A DNA stretch of 34,021 nucleotides from Oscillospiraceae bacterium (lineage in GTDB: Bacteria > Bacillota > Clostridia > Oscillospirales > Ruminococcaceae). This document shows positions 8,394-15,390 of this stretch, in pieces; position 1 is the stretch's first letter, and every line of letters starts with the position of its first letter. The DNA is taken from assembly GCA_024404915.1 (NCBI GenBank), contig JAKSPJ010000022.1, positions 1-34,021 of the forward strand, read 5' to 3'. Position numbers and translations under genes: made by a program. Under the pieces are notes generated by a model. It was not told where the DNA came from. It did no database searches and saw only the letters and a program-made list of their open reading frames with translations.

Positions 8394-8447
8394 TTTTGTC
8401 ACCCCCGTGGGGTAGCTGACAGACGTATTTTTTTGTGATAAGATAAT
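8394..8447 (+). promoter_or_regulatory. Candidate promoter with overlapping inverted repeat
   Basis: CTGACA (8416-8421) is followed after 17 bases by TAAGAT (8439-8444), or after 20 bases by GATAAT (8442-8447). The -35 box is the right arm of an imperfect repeat (TTTTGTCACCCC, then a TGACAGA arm) related to 8264-8288. If used, it gives a leader of about 370 bases ahead of 8821, with hairpins at 8453-8472 (TCAGGAG/CTCCTGA), 8500-8515 (CAGCGTA/TACGCTG) and 8518-8551 (AACCAA/TTGGTT). Confidence 0.4.
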
Positions 8448-8643
8448 AACTGTCAGGAGGACAATCTCCTGAAACGAAAGAACTGAACGATCATAAAAGC
8501 AGCGTAGATACGCTGAAAACCAATTGATTGAGTGTACAGAAAAAGTTGGTTCTAAGATTGCTTCATCAAGTGAAAAGAGATTAAAATCAGTATTTGTGCA
8601 ATTTTTCAGTGGGTGACAGAATTTAAGGTTCTTTCAATATCAT

Positions 8644-8757
8644 AAAAGCCTGATTTGCAATAGGGCTTATAGGATATCCGATACACCACATTCTACTTGC
8701 TTAAGAGGTGTATAACGGGATAGCCTTAGATTCCTATTGTCAAATCAGGCTTTTTTG
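8644..8757 (+). ncRNA. Long structured RNA hairpin ending in a U tract (unidentified)
   Basis: A 14-bp perfect stem (8644-8657 with 8741-8754) continues, after one bulged base, into 7 more pairs (8658-8664 with 8733-8739). Further helices lie inside: GGCT/AGCC (8664-8667 with 8722-8725), ATCC/GGAT (8676-8679 with 8718-8721) and ATACACC/GGTGTAT (8681-8687 with 8707-8713), leaving a 19-base loop. The outer stem runs straight into T6, so it can terminate transcription. It lies 63 bases before the gene at 8821. It could be an attenuator in the leader of the early genes, or a small RNA ended by its own stem. I do not recognise a named RNA family. Confidence 0.5.
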
Positions 8758-8820
8758 CGTTTGGAGTGATGACAGATATGTTTGCAACAAAGCAAAAATT
8801 AAGCGAAAGGAGGGAGTCCG

Positions 8821-9057
8821 ATGGAGAAGAGAATCAATCTGAATGATAATCAGAAACTTTCCGGCGATATGGAGAAATGTTCCGTTTTGCTCGGTATTGC
8901 AATGTGCGATCCGAATCTGGACAAGTTCACTGTAGCAGCCATGCGACTTGCAGGAAGTTTTCTTAAAAGGGGCGCAGTAAAGCTCAGAGATACAACTGAT
9001 GCTTCAATTGCCCTTATCAAAGTGGTTGAGAGTATGATACAGGAAAATGATGACTAA
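8821..9057 (+). CDS. Hypothetical small protein, 78 aa
   Basis: A 78-residue helical protein preceded by a near-perfect ribosome site (AAAGGAGGG). It is the first gene after the long structured leader and lies 18 bases before the next gene. No motif is recognised. Small proteins of this size often head the DNA-replication gene set of Firmicute prophages, just before the genes seen next, but that is context only. Confidence 0.7.
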   Translation: MEKRINLNDNQKLSGDMEKCSVLLGIAMCDPNLDKFTVAAMRLAGSFLKRGAVKLRDTTDASIALIKVVESMIQENDD

Positions 9058-9075
9058 AACGAAAAGAGGTAAAAC

Positions 9076-9432
9076 ATGAGCCAGATAAAGTTACTTTTGG
9101 ATATTGCATCCGATCTGAAGCACCTCAGTGAGAGCGTCGAGGAGTATGCAAAATCAGTAGTGCAGAATGAGAAACTTGTACCGGGTGAATTTGAGCAGAT
9201 TTATCCGATTACAGAAGAGGAAAATACCGTCAGCACTGCAGAACCGGAGGAAGCCCCTGCTCCGCAGAAGACCATTACGCTGGAACAGATCAGAGGCCTT
9301 GCAGCAGCCAAAGCTCAGTCGGGACTCCGTAAGGAAGTAAAAGCCCTCGTCGCAAAATATGGTGCTGCTTCACTTTCGGTTCTCCCGCGGGATAAGTTCC
9401 CTGCATTTCTTGCAGAACTGGAGGCGATGTAA
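9076..9432 (+). CDS. Phage/element early protein (Rrp5-annotated type), 118 aa
   Basis: An 118-residue protein with an N-terminal helix, an acidic Pro/Glu/Ala linker (residues 50-75), and a conserved C-terminal domain (TLEQIRGLAAAKAQSGLRKEV, then VAKYGAASLSVLPRDKFPAFLAEL). Proteins with this C-terminus sit beside DUF2800 genes in Firmicute prophages and are often labelled rRNA biogenesis protein by automatic annotation, a name with no experimental basis here. Its last base is the first base of the DUF2800 start, so the pair is translationally coupled. It probably acts in element DNA replication or recombination. Confidence 0.75.
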   Translation: MSQIKLLLDIASDLKHLSESVEEYAKSVVQNEKLVPGEFEQIYPITEEENTVSTAEPEEAPAPQKTITLEQIRGLAAAKAQSGLRKEVKALVAKYGAASLSVLPRDKFPAFLAELEAM

Positions 9433-10214
9433 TGCCGCCACAGAAACATGCATGGTGCGGACCATCTTCCATTGGAAGAGTCCTCGCTTGTCCGCCGTCT
9501 GCAAGATTCTCAGCCCAGTTCCCTGATACTGAGAGCGATTATGCACAGGAAGGAACAGAGGCACACGAACTTTGTGAGTATCTTGTAAGAAAAGCGATGG
9601 GTGAGAAGGTCCGTAACCCGAAGAAAAAGTTCAAGTTCTGGTCGGAGGAAATGCAGCAGAATGCAGAAAGCTATGCTGATTTCGTCATGGAACAGTATGA
9701 ACTCGCCAAGCAGTCCTGCAACGATCCCGTTCTTATGGTGGAACAGAGAGTGGATGTATCAGAATACATCCCTGAATGTTTCGGTACTGCCGACTGTATT
9801 TTAATTGCAGACGGAACTATGACCATCATCGATTACAAAAACGGAGCCGGAGTGCTAGTTGATGTCACTGATAATCCACAGCTTAAAACATACGCACTCG
9901 GAGCATTGGAGCAGTTTGACTTCCTGTATGATATACAGAATGTCAGACTGGTAATCTTCCAGCCAAGGCGTGACAATGTCAGCAAATGGGAACTTCCGAA
10001 ATCAGAACTGCTGAAATGGGCGGAAGAAACTCTGAAACCAATCGCACAGCTTGCTTATGAAGGTCAGGGTGAATACTCCGCTGGAGAACACTGCCGTTTC
10101 TGTAAAGCAAAGGCTGTATCACGATTTTATAAAAATAGTTGCTTTGGATGCAATCAGAAATCTTATGAAGAATTTTCTCGACAGAAAGCAGGTTGTAAAG
10201 CACTTAAAAAATAG
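9432..10214 (+). pseudogene. DUF2800 / PD-(D/E)XK nuclease-like protein, 3' end lost
   Basis: The frame starts like a DUF2800 phage protein of the RecB-type nuclease fold: WCGPSSIGRVLACPPSARFS, AQEGTEAHELCEYLVRKA, CFGTADCILIADG, then TIIDYKNGAG with the Asp and Lys of the DxK core, NPQLKTYALGAL, and CRFCKAKAV. Family members continue for roughly another 100 residues after CRFCKAKA. Here similarity stops at about 10116 and the last 33 codons are out-of-frame recombinase DNA. The C-terminal cysteine cluster, which in related nucleases helps bind an iron-sulphur centre, may therefore be incomplete. The product is probably non-functional. The break marks a recombination junction between two accessory segments. 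Confidence 0.8.
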
Positions 10215-10626
10215 CAAGAACGGTGGTAGATATAAAGTCATCAGCAGAGAAATATCAATTGCAGAAGAAACAGTACGCAAGGTACAGAACAGACTGGAAA
10301 ATCTGTATAGTGACTTCGTTGCAGAATTCTTTTCACAAGAAGAGTATCTTGAACTGAAAGAGCATTACATAGACGAGGAACAGACAGCAAAAAATAAACT
10401 TTCCGCATTGAATCTAGAGCTGCGGAGAATGGAAGAAACCATTGACAGATTCCTTGAATGGTGTGATTTGTTTTCAGAAAATGATATGGATAACAGTGAA
10501 TGTGAGAAAGCCATGATTGAAGCTTTGATAGAAAGAATTGAAATCGGTGATCATTATGAAGTAGCAATAAGATTTACTTGCTCAGATATATTTGAAGAAA
10601 TAAACAGAATAATGGAGGAAAAATGA
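10117..10626 (+). pseudogene. C-terminal fragment of a large serine recombinase
   Basis: From the junction at about 10117 an open frame reads YHDFIKIVALDAIRNLMKNFLD, then a long coiled-coil region (EETVRKVQNRLENLYSDF, EEYLELKEHYIDEEQ, LRRMEETIDRFLEW), then an ending like IEALIERIEIGDHYEVAIRF. This is the coiled-coil and C-terminal part of TndX-type serine recombinases. The catalytic and zinc-ribbon parts are missing. Its TGA overlaps the ATG of the next recombinase, so two recombinase genes were once in tandem and coupled. No good ribosome site for an internal start was seen. Confidence 0.75.
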
Positions 10627-12302
10627 TGAATCTGTTACCGAACTTCGGAAGAATAGCGTTTTATCTTCGATTATCTCTTGCAGATGGCGACCTGAACAGC
10701 AGTGATAAGGCTGAGAGCAACAGTATTGAAAATCAGCGTGGTCTTCTGCAGGAATATGTAAGAAAAATAATCACAAACGCTTATGGTGAAGAATATGACG
10801 AAGAATACCTTGAAATCCTTGTTAATGAATATCTGAAGACTGTAGAAGAATATATTGACGACGGCTATACGGGTACAAACTTCGAAAGACCGGCATTCAA
10901 AAGAATGATAGAAGACGCAAAACGCAAGGAAATCAACACCATTATCGTAAAAGACACATCACGCCTTGGCAGAGATTATATCGAAGTCGGCGATTATATG
11001 GAACAGATTTTTCCATTGCTTGGAATACGATTTATAGCTGTAAACAGTTATTATGACAGTGATAATTACAAAAACACAACACTCGGTTTAGAAACGAGTA
11101 TCATAAACCTTGTAAATTCAGAATACAGCAAGGATTTATCACGAAAAATCAAGAGCTCCAGACAGGCTATGTGGAGTAAAGGAATACCAACCTGTGGTAA
11201 AGCACCATTTGGCTATATCACTGAGAACAAAAGGTATGTAATCGATACGGAAACAGCCCCGATTGTAAGATTTGTTTTTGAAAAGGCAATTTCAGGCTAT
11301 GGTACAAAAGTAATTGCAAATTTACTGAATGCTGATAGTGTACCACCACCCGGAGTATTTTATGAAAGGCGAACAGGAAAACCCCCATCAATTCGAGTAG
11401 TTGCTGACGAAGAGTACATATGGGACACATGGATGATATACAGAATCCTGAAAAATTACTCCTATACAGGCTCAATGGTTCAAGGTAAATACCAATCCTT
11501 TAAAGTTGGAAGCCGTGGTAAGCGGAAAGCAGATAGAGAGGACTGGATTATACTGGAAAACACACATGATGCAATTGTGAGCGTTGCTGAATGGGAAGCT
11601 GCACAGCTTGTCATAAAAAGCACGTCAAAGCGTGAGATACGATTAAGTACAGATTATGTCTTATTAGGAAAGATACGCTGTGGAACCTGCGGACTGCTGA
11701 TGCAGTATAAAGAACTCACATCTAATATATTCTGTAGTCATGGACACAGTGCAGGAATCAAATCTAAATGCTGTAGAGCACATCACGATGCAACCAAACT
11801 TGTAAGCTTAGTTGCATTTGAACTGCACAGGCAGATGGAACTTCTGGAACATCTTAGTTTGAAAATAGAAGAGTCAAAATCAGGTAATACGGAATTAGTA
11901 AGTCTGGAAACACTCAGAAAACAAACAACTACCGAGCTTGAAATACTGAAAGCTGAAAAAGTTCGACAGTATGAAGCATATGCGGAGGGTATTATTGATC
12001 GTAATGAGTACATTCGCAAAAAAGATGAGATTGCTGAAAAAACAAAAAAACTTGAAGACCGGTTGAAAGAAGCTGAAGAAGTCACATTACACGAGAATGA
12101 GCTACTGTCTGATATTCACAATATCCAAAAAAAATATGATGCACAAAGGAAATCAGACACGGCGTTGACACGAAAAATGGTTCTTGCCATGATTGACTGT
12201 ATCATCATTTATGATGAGCAGACTATAGAGATAAAGTTCACATTTGATGATATCGGCAGAAGAGCTGTGGAATATCTGAACGAAAACAACATAACACTTT
12301 GA
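10623..12302 (+). CDS. Large serine recombinase (TndX-like site-specific integrase)
   Basis: A 559-residue recombinase. Residues 10-170 are the resolvase catalytic domain: FYLRLSLADGD with nucleophile Ser18, SIENQRG, DDGYTGTNFERPAFKRM, and IVKDTSRLGRDYIEVGDYM with the conserved arginines. Residues 190-330 are the recombinase DNA-binding domain (GKAPFGY, WDTWMIYRILKNYSYTG). A zinc ribbon follows (CGTCGLLM, later cysteines near residues 378-390), then a long coiled coil. It would cut and rejoin att sites to integrate or excise an element. The start overlaps the previous fragment; GGAGG lies 4 bases before this ATG and 7 before the next codon, also ATG (10626), which may be the true start. Confidence 0.92.
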   Translation: MMNLLPNFGRIAFYLRLSLADGDLNSSDKAESNSIENQRGLLQEYVRKIITNAYGEEYDEEYLEILVNEYLKTVEEYIDDGYTGTNFERPAFKRMIEDAKRKEINTIIVKDTSRLGRDYIEVGDYMEQIFPLLGIRFIAVNSYYDSDNYKNTTLGLETSIINLVNSEYSKDLSRKIKSSRQAMWSKGIPTCGKAPFGYITENKRYVIDTETAPIVRFVFEKAISGYGTKVIANLLNADSVPPPGVFYERRTGKPPSIRVVADEEYIWDTWMIYRILKNYSYTGSMVQGKYQSFKVGSRGKRKADREDWIILENTHDAIVSVAEWEAAQLVIKSTSKREIRLSTDYVLLGKIRCGTCGLLMQYKELTSNIFCSHGHSAGIKSKCCRAHHDATKLVSLVAFELHRQMELLEHLSLKIEESKSGNTELVSLETLRKQTTTELEILKAEKVRQYEAYAEGIIDRNEYIRKKDEIAEKTKKLEDRLKEAEEVTLHENELLSDIHNIQKKYDAQRKSDTALTRKMVLAMIDCIIIYDEQTIEIKFTFDDIGRRAVEYLNENNITL

Positions 12303-12323
12303 TAAGAGAGAATAAAATAAGAT

Positions 12324-12373
12324 GCCCGGTAGTTTGCCTTCCTTGAATTGGAAGGTAACCCGCCGGGCTTTTT
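12324..12373 (+). terminator. Rho-independent terminator after the serine recombinase
   Basis: An outer stem GCCCGG (12324-12329 with 12363-12368) and an inner stem CCTTCC (12337-12342 with 12350-12355), joined by a short GTT/AAC helix, are followed by TTTTT. It ends the recombinase unit 21 bases after the stop. Confidence 0.8.
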
Positions 12374-12431
12374 ATTATGTTTATAAGAAAAATAGCGTGT
12401 TATCAATCAAGTTTACAAACGAATTAAAATC

Positions 12432-12725
12432 TTATTCTCCATATATAGCTTTTATCTGTTCTTCTGTAAAGCCTAACGCTCTCATTTTATTGATAGTGTC
12501 CTGGCGTTCTTCGGCTTTACCTTCTGCCATGCCTTCAGCTCTACCTTCAGCTCTACCGATTTCAATGCCTTCACGCTTTGCACCGCCCATAGCAGATGCT
12601 TCATCATGGAGGCGCTTCTCACGGTAGTAAGCTTCCTGACGAATCTTTTCATCAGCACTCATCTGGCGAAGAATTACAATTGCTTCTTGAATCTCAGGGA
12701 TTGTTGTACTCTGTTGTAATGTCAT
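12432..12725 (-). CDS. Detached Rpn C-terminal tail protein (possible antitoxin)
   Basis: This 97-residue protein starts MTLQQSTTIPEIQEAIVILR and is almost identical over its first 53 residues to the C-terminal region of the Rpn nuclease gene just upstream. The ends then differ: here a Glu/Ala/Gly repeat (RAEGRAEGMAEGKAEE) and RALGFTEEQIKAIYG. It has no nuclease residues. In enterobacterial Rpn systems a short product made from an internal start covers only the C-terminal domain and blocks the toxic full-length nuclease, so this could be a separately encoded tail of that kind. It may instead be a leftover of tandem duplication. A usable ribosome site (GAGAGG) precedes the ATG, and the gene follows the nuclease gene by 17 bases. 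Confidence 0.7.
   Translation of the reverse strand: MTLQQSTTIPEIQEAIVILRQMSADEKIRQEAYYREKRLHDEASAMGGAKREGIEIGRAEGRAEGMAEGKAEERQDTINKMRALGFTEEQIKAIYGE
12568..12725. repeat. 158-bp direct repeat, copy 1
   Basis: This stretch recurs in the same orientation at 12906-13063 with a single base difference seen (12722 against 13060). It covers the start of the detached-tail gene, while copy 2 lies inside the nuclease gene. Near-identity indicates a recent duplication. Confidence 0.9.
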
Positions 12726-12742
12726 ATTATCCTCTCAATAAT

Positions 12743-13063
12743 TTATAGATTAGCGTTATATGTTTCTATATCTATATCAGCAATTGCAAGTGCATTCTCA
12801 AGGGTAAAGTTCTGTGCGAGGAGATTTTTTACAACAATCATAGCCTTTTCAATACTGCCTTCCGCTCTACCTTTGGCTTCGCCAATTTCAATGCCTTCGG
12901 CAATACCTTCACGCTTTGCACCGCCCATAGCAGATGCTTCATCATGGAGGCGCTTCTCACGGTAGTAAGCTTCCTGACGAATCTTTTCATCAGCACTCAT
13001 CTGGCGAAGAATTACAATTGCTTCTTGAATCTCAGGGATTGTTGTACTCTGTTGTAATGCCAT
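12743..13063 (-). CDS. Possible internal-start short Rpn product (RpnS-like)
   Basis: Inside the nuclease gene a perfect GGAGGA lies 7 bases before an in-frame ATG at 13063, which would give a 106-residue protein containing only the C-terminal region (MALQQSTTIPEIQ onward). Known rpn genes of enterobacteria make such a short protein from an internal start, where it acts as the antitoxin. The internal ATG is at the residue where the detached tail gene also begins. Use of this start is inferred from sequence only. Confidence 0.45.
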   Translation of the reverse strand: MALQQSTTIPEIQEAIVILRQMSADEKIRQEAYYREKRLHDEASAMGGAKREGIAEGIEIGEAKGRAEGSIEKAMIVVKNLLAQNFTLENALAIADIDIETYNANL

Positions 13064-13621
13064 AAGTTCATCCTCCGTTTCTGCATTAATCAGTTCAAGC
13101 CAGTCTTCAACAGGCTTATTCTGTTTGGAATTCTTAACCTTTTTAAGTTCAAAGAAATGAATTGCAAATCTGTCAGTTAATCTTTCTTTGCGATTTTTCT
13201 CAAGAATCTCAAAATGTGAATGATAACTGTCACAGTCGAAAATACTGTTATTAAGAATATTGATGCAGATAGTCTGTCTTAATTCGCCGTATTCATCACC
13301 TGTCTGCAAGTCTTCACTATACAGCTTAGACCAGTAGAAAAGTGTACGCTCTTTATAATTCGGTTCCTTGTTAACCTGCATTTCGATATTTACAATCTTT
13401 CCGTCAACATCCAGTTTCAGGTCGAGTCTGCTGAATTTCTGTTCGATATACTCCGGTGTGAGTTCCACGTTGTTGATGTAGATGTGTCTGATACTATCTT
13501 TTGGAATATCAAGAAGGCTTGAAACAAAGCTTCTGATTACACTTTCATTTTGCTCGGTACCGAACATTCTCTTGAAAATAACATCAAGTTTCAATTTTAC
13601 AATTTTTTCTTCTCTGTTCAT
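12743..13621 (-). CDS. Rpn-family PD-(D/E)XK nuclease / putative transposase
   Basis: A 292-residue protein of the Rpn/PDDEXK-transposase family. The N-terminus KLDVIFKRMFG is typical. The catalytic core is RLDLKLDVDGKIVNIEMQVN, with Asp67 or Asp71 and the Glu80-x-Gln82 pair, followed by FYWSKLYSEDLQTGDEY. The C-terminal half has a helical segment and a Gly/Glu-rich tail (GIAEGIEIGEAKGRAEG). Rpn proteins are DNA endonucleases linked to RecA-independent recombination and, in E. coli, to phage defence. A longer in-frame start at 13669 lacks a ribosome site, whereas AGGTG lies 6 bases before the ATG at 13621. A strong internal ribosome site is noted separately. Confidence 0.85.
   Translation of the reverse strand: MNREEKIVKLKLDVIFKRMFGTEQNESVIRSFVSSLLDIPKDSIRHIYINNVELTPEYIEQKFSRLDLKLDVDGKIVNIEMQVNKEPNYKERTLFYWSKLYSEDLQTGDEYGELRQTICINILNNSIFDCDSYHSHFEILEKNRKERLTDRFAIHFFELKKVKNSKQNKPVEDWLELINAETEDELMALQQSTTIPEIQEAIVILRQMSADEKIRQEAYYREKRLHDEASAMGGAKREGIAEGIEIGEAKGRAEGSIEKAMIVVKNLLAQNFTLENALAIADIDIETYNANL
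12906..13063. repeat. 158-bp direct repeat, copy 2
   Basis: Second copy of the repeat at 12568-12725, here within the nuclease reading frame. The copies end exactly at the ATG of each short product. Confidence 0.9.
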
Positions 13622-13805
13622 CGGTATCACCTCTATACACAGTATACCATAAATTAGCCCAAATTTCAAGTGTTATGAAAAACTTTTGATGAAGAAGAGA
13701 CTATAGTTTGTTAATTGTTGTTATGATATTTTTCCATAGCTGCTTGATTATCACCCTCGCCAGAAAGTGTTAAATATGTAATAGTAAATGCGGGCAAAGC
13801 CTTAT

Positions 13806-14147
13806 TTATATGCCGTTTTCACTGAAAAGACGCTTCATTTCTTTAACCATTCCTAAAATGATGTTCTTTTCGATTGTATTGCAGTCTGAGAGAAGTTTGA
13901 TTACTTCTGTACTGCAAGAATCAGACAAGCCTGTTAAGTAGTCGACCAGAAGGTCGTCAGTCGTAATGCCAAGAGCATTTGCAATATCGATGAGCAGCGA
14001 TAAACTTGGAACTTTCGCCCCGGTCTCTATGCTGCTGATATGTCTTGGAGAAACATCCACTGTTTCAGCAAGTTCTTCCTGGGAGATTCCCTTTTGAGTA
14101 CGGTAATGCTTGATTTGCATACCTATTGTGTTAGTAATCAATTCCAT
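13806..14147 (-). CDS. XRE-family transcriptional regulator
   Basis: A 113-residue repressor-type protein. Residues 8-65 are a helix-turn-helix domain (IKHYRTQKGISQEELAETVD, VSPRHISSIETGAKVPS). The C-terminal 45 residues form helices that probably dimerise. An ATG ten codons upstream (14177) is in frame, but GAAAGG lies about 9 bases before the ATG at 14147. It is divergent from the ATPase/recombinase operon, and two AGAAC-TATTG-GTTC repeats in the gap are likely operators, so it probably represses that operon and itself. Confidence 0.85.
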   Translation of the reverse strand: MELITNTIGMQIKHYRTQKGISQEELAETVDVSPRHISSIETGAKVPSLSLLIDIANALGITTDDLLVDYLTGLSDSCSTEVIKLLSDCNTIEKNIILGMVKEMKRLFSENGI

Positions 14148-14269
14148 GTATTCCAACCTTTCTTTTGCCCGCATCACTAGTTATATCATACTACTAAACG
14201 AGCCATTGCTAACCAGTTTTAAGATGATGGTATTTTTTTCTCTATAGGTTGCATCATCTTAGCGAAAAA

Positions 14270-14317
14270 CTAGAACTATTGGTTCTAGTAAACAGGTCTA
14301 ACCAGAACTATTGGTTC
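14270..14317. promoter_or_regulatory. Two operator-like dyads upstream of the ATPase/recombinase operon
   Basis: CTAGAAC-TATTG-GTTCTAG (14270-14288) is a perfect 7-bp dyad. The core AGAAC-TATTG-GTTC recurs at 14304-14317, 32 bases from centre to centre, about three helical turns. They lie between the XRE gene and a -10 box (TATAAT, 14342-14347) serving the rightward operon; the matching -35 (TGGTAA, 14319-14324) is weak. A 9-bp inverted repeat (14221-14229 with 14252-14260) is also present. Confidence 0.65.
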
Positions 14318-14386
14318 GTGGTAAGATGTCCATAAACACTGTATAATAAGTATATAGATTCTGATCTGATAGAAAGGACTGTTTAG

Positions 14387-15388
14387 TTGATGAAATCAAG
14401 ATATCTGACTCTTTACAGCGATATTACTTCAGTTCCTGTAAAGTGGATATGGAAACCATACATTGCGATAGGTAAAATTACACTTTTACAAGGTGATCCG
14501 GGTTGTGGTAAATCAACTATGATGATGCATCTGATTTCGGAGCTGTCAAATGGCAGCGTTACAACAAATGGAAATTTCAATAGCTTACCTCAAAGGGTTC
14601 TTTATCAGTGCTCTGAAGATGGTACAAAAGATACAATAAAACCAAGACTCGAATCAGCAGGTGCAGACTGTCAGAATATAGCATTTATTGATGAAGAAGT
14701 ATATGACGGACTAACACTGGATGATGAAAGACTGTTAGCAGCCATTACGGAATGGAAGCCAAGGCTGGTTGTAATAGATCCGATTCAGTCATATATAGAA
14801 AATGAAACGGATTTACAAATGGCGGGCAAAGCAAGAAAGCTTATGCGGAAAATAGGCATGTGGGCATCAACCTATGATTTTGCTGTTGTTCTGATTGGCC
14901 ATTTTAGCAAAAACGAAGGCGTAAAAGCTCTATATCGTGGTCTTGGTAGTATTGATGTAGTTGCAACTGCAAGAAGTGTTCTGCAAATTGAAAAGAGTGA
15001 AGAAGACCAAGATATAAGGATTGTAAAACAGGTAAAGAATAGTCTTGAAGCCCAAGGCGAAGATTTAATGTTTGAAATAAATCCTCAAACAGGATTCCAT
15101 TGGATTGTTTCACCCTCAAATTCACATAAAAATGAAATTTATCTAACGACCACAGAAGCAATCCCTTCCAGCAAACATGAACTTGCAGCTGTGCTATTAA
15201 AGGAAGCACTAAATAATGGTCCTATGGAATCAGTAAAAATCAGGCAAATTATGACTGAAAATAATATAGGGGTTAATACGATGAACAGAGTTAAAGCAGA
15301 ACTTGGAATTAAACCCTATAGAAAAATGAAAGCGTGGTATTGGGCATTGCCCGGAAATGATAGAAGAATTTCCTCTAAAGGAGAATGA
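14387..15388 (+). CDS. RepA/RecA-like AAA ATPase
   Basis: A 333-residue RecA-fold ATPase of the AAA_25/RepA type. Walker A is LLQGDPGCGKSTMMMH (about residues 34-49). Walker B is LVVIDPIQSY. VVLIGHFSKNEGVKALYRGLGSIDVVATAR is the sensor and loop segment typical of RepA-like hexameric helicases. The C-terminal 80 residues look like a winged helix (ESVKIRQIMTENNIGVNTMNRVKAEL). Such proteins unwind or load at plasmid or element origins. Translation may start at TTG (14387) or the next codon ATG (14390); AAAGGA fits TTG slightly better. Its stop overlaps the first of three ATGs of the recombinase gene, so the operon is coupled. Confidence 0.85.
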   Translation: MMKSRYLTLYSDITSVPVKWIWKPYIAIGKITLLQGDPGCGKSTMMMHLISELSNGSVTTNGNFNSLPQRVLYQCSEDGTKDTIKPRLESAGADCQNIAFIDEEVYDGLTLDDERLLAAITEWKPRLVVIDPIQSYIENETDLQMAGKARKLMRKIGMWASTYDFAVVLIGHFSKNEGVKALYRGLGSIDVVATARSVLQIEKSEEDQDIRIVKQVKNSLEAQGEDLMFEINPQTGFHWIVSPSNSHKNEIYLTTTEAIPSSKHELAAVLLKEALNNGPMESVKIRQIMTENNIGVNTMNRVKAELGIKPYRKMKAWYWALPGNDRRISSKGE

Positions 15389-15390
15389 TG

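Noticed and set aside
8500..8515. CAGCGTA-GA-TACGCTG as a terminator
   Set aside because: The loop would be only two bases and no T run follows; it may be a protein site or a leader helix.
8644..8757. Retron, group II intron or known riboswitch
   Set aside because: No reverse transcriptase is present in the window and no conserved core of a riboswitch or ribozyme class was recognised.
12322..12627. A 101-codon plus-strand frame over the terminator and tail gene
   Set aside because: It is antisense to the Rpn tail gene and starts inside the recombinase terminator hairpin.
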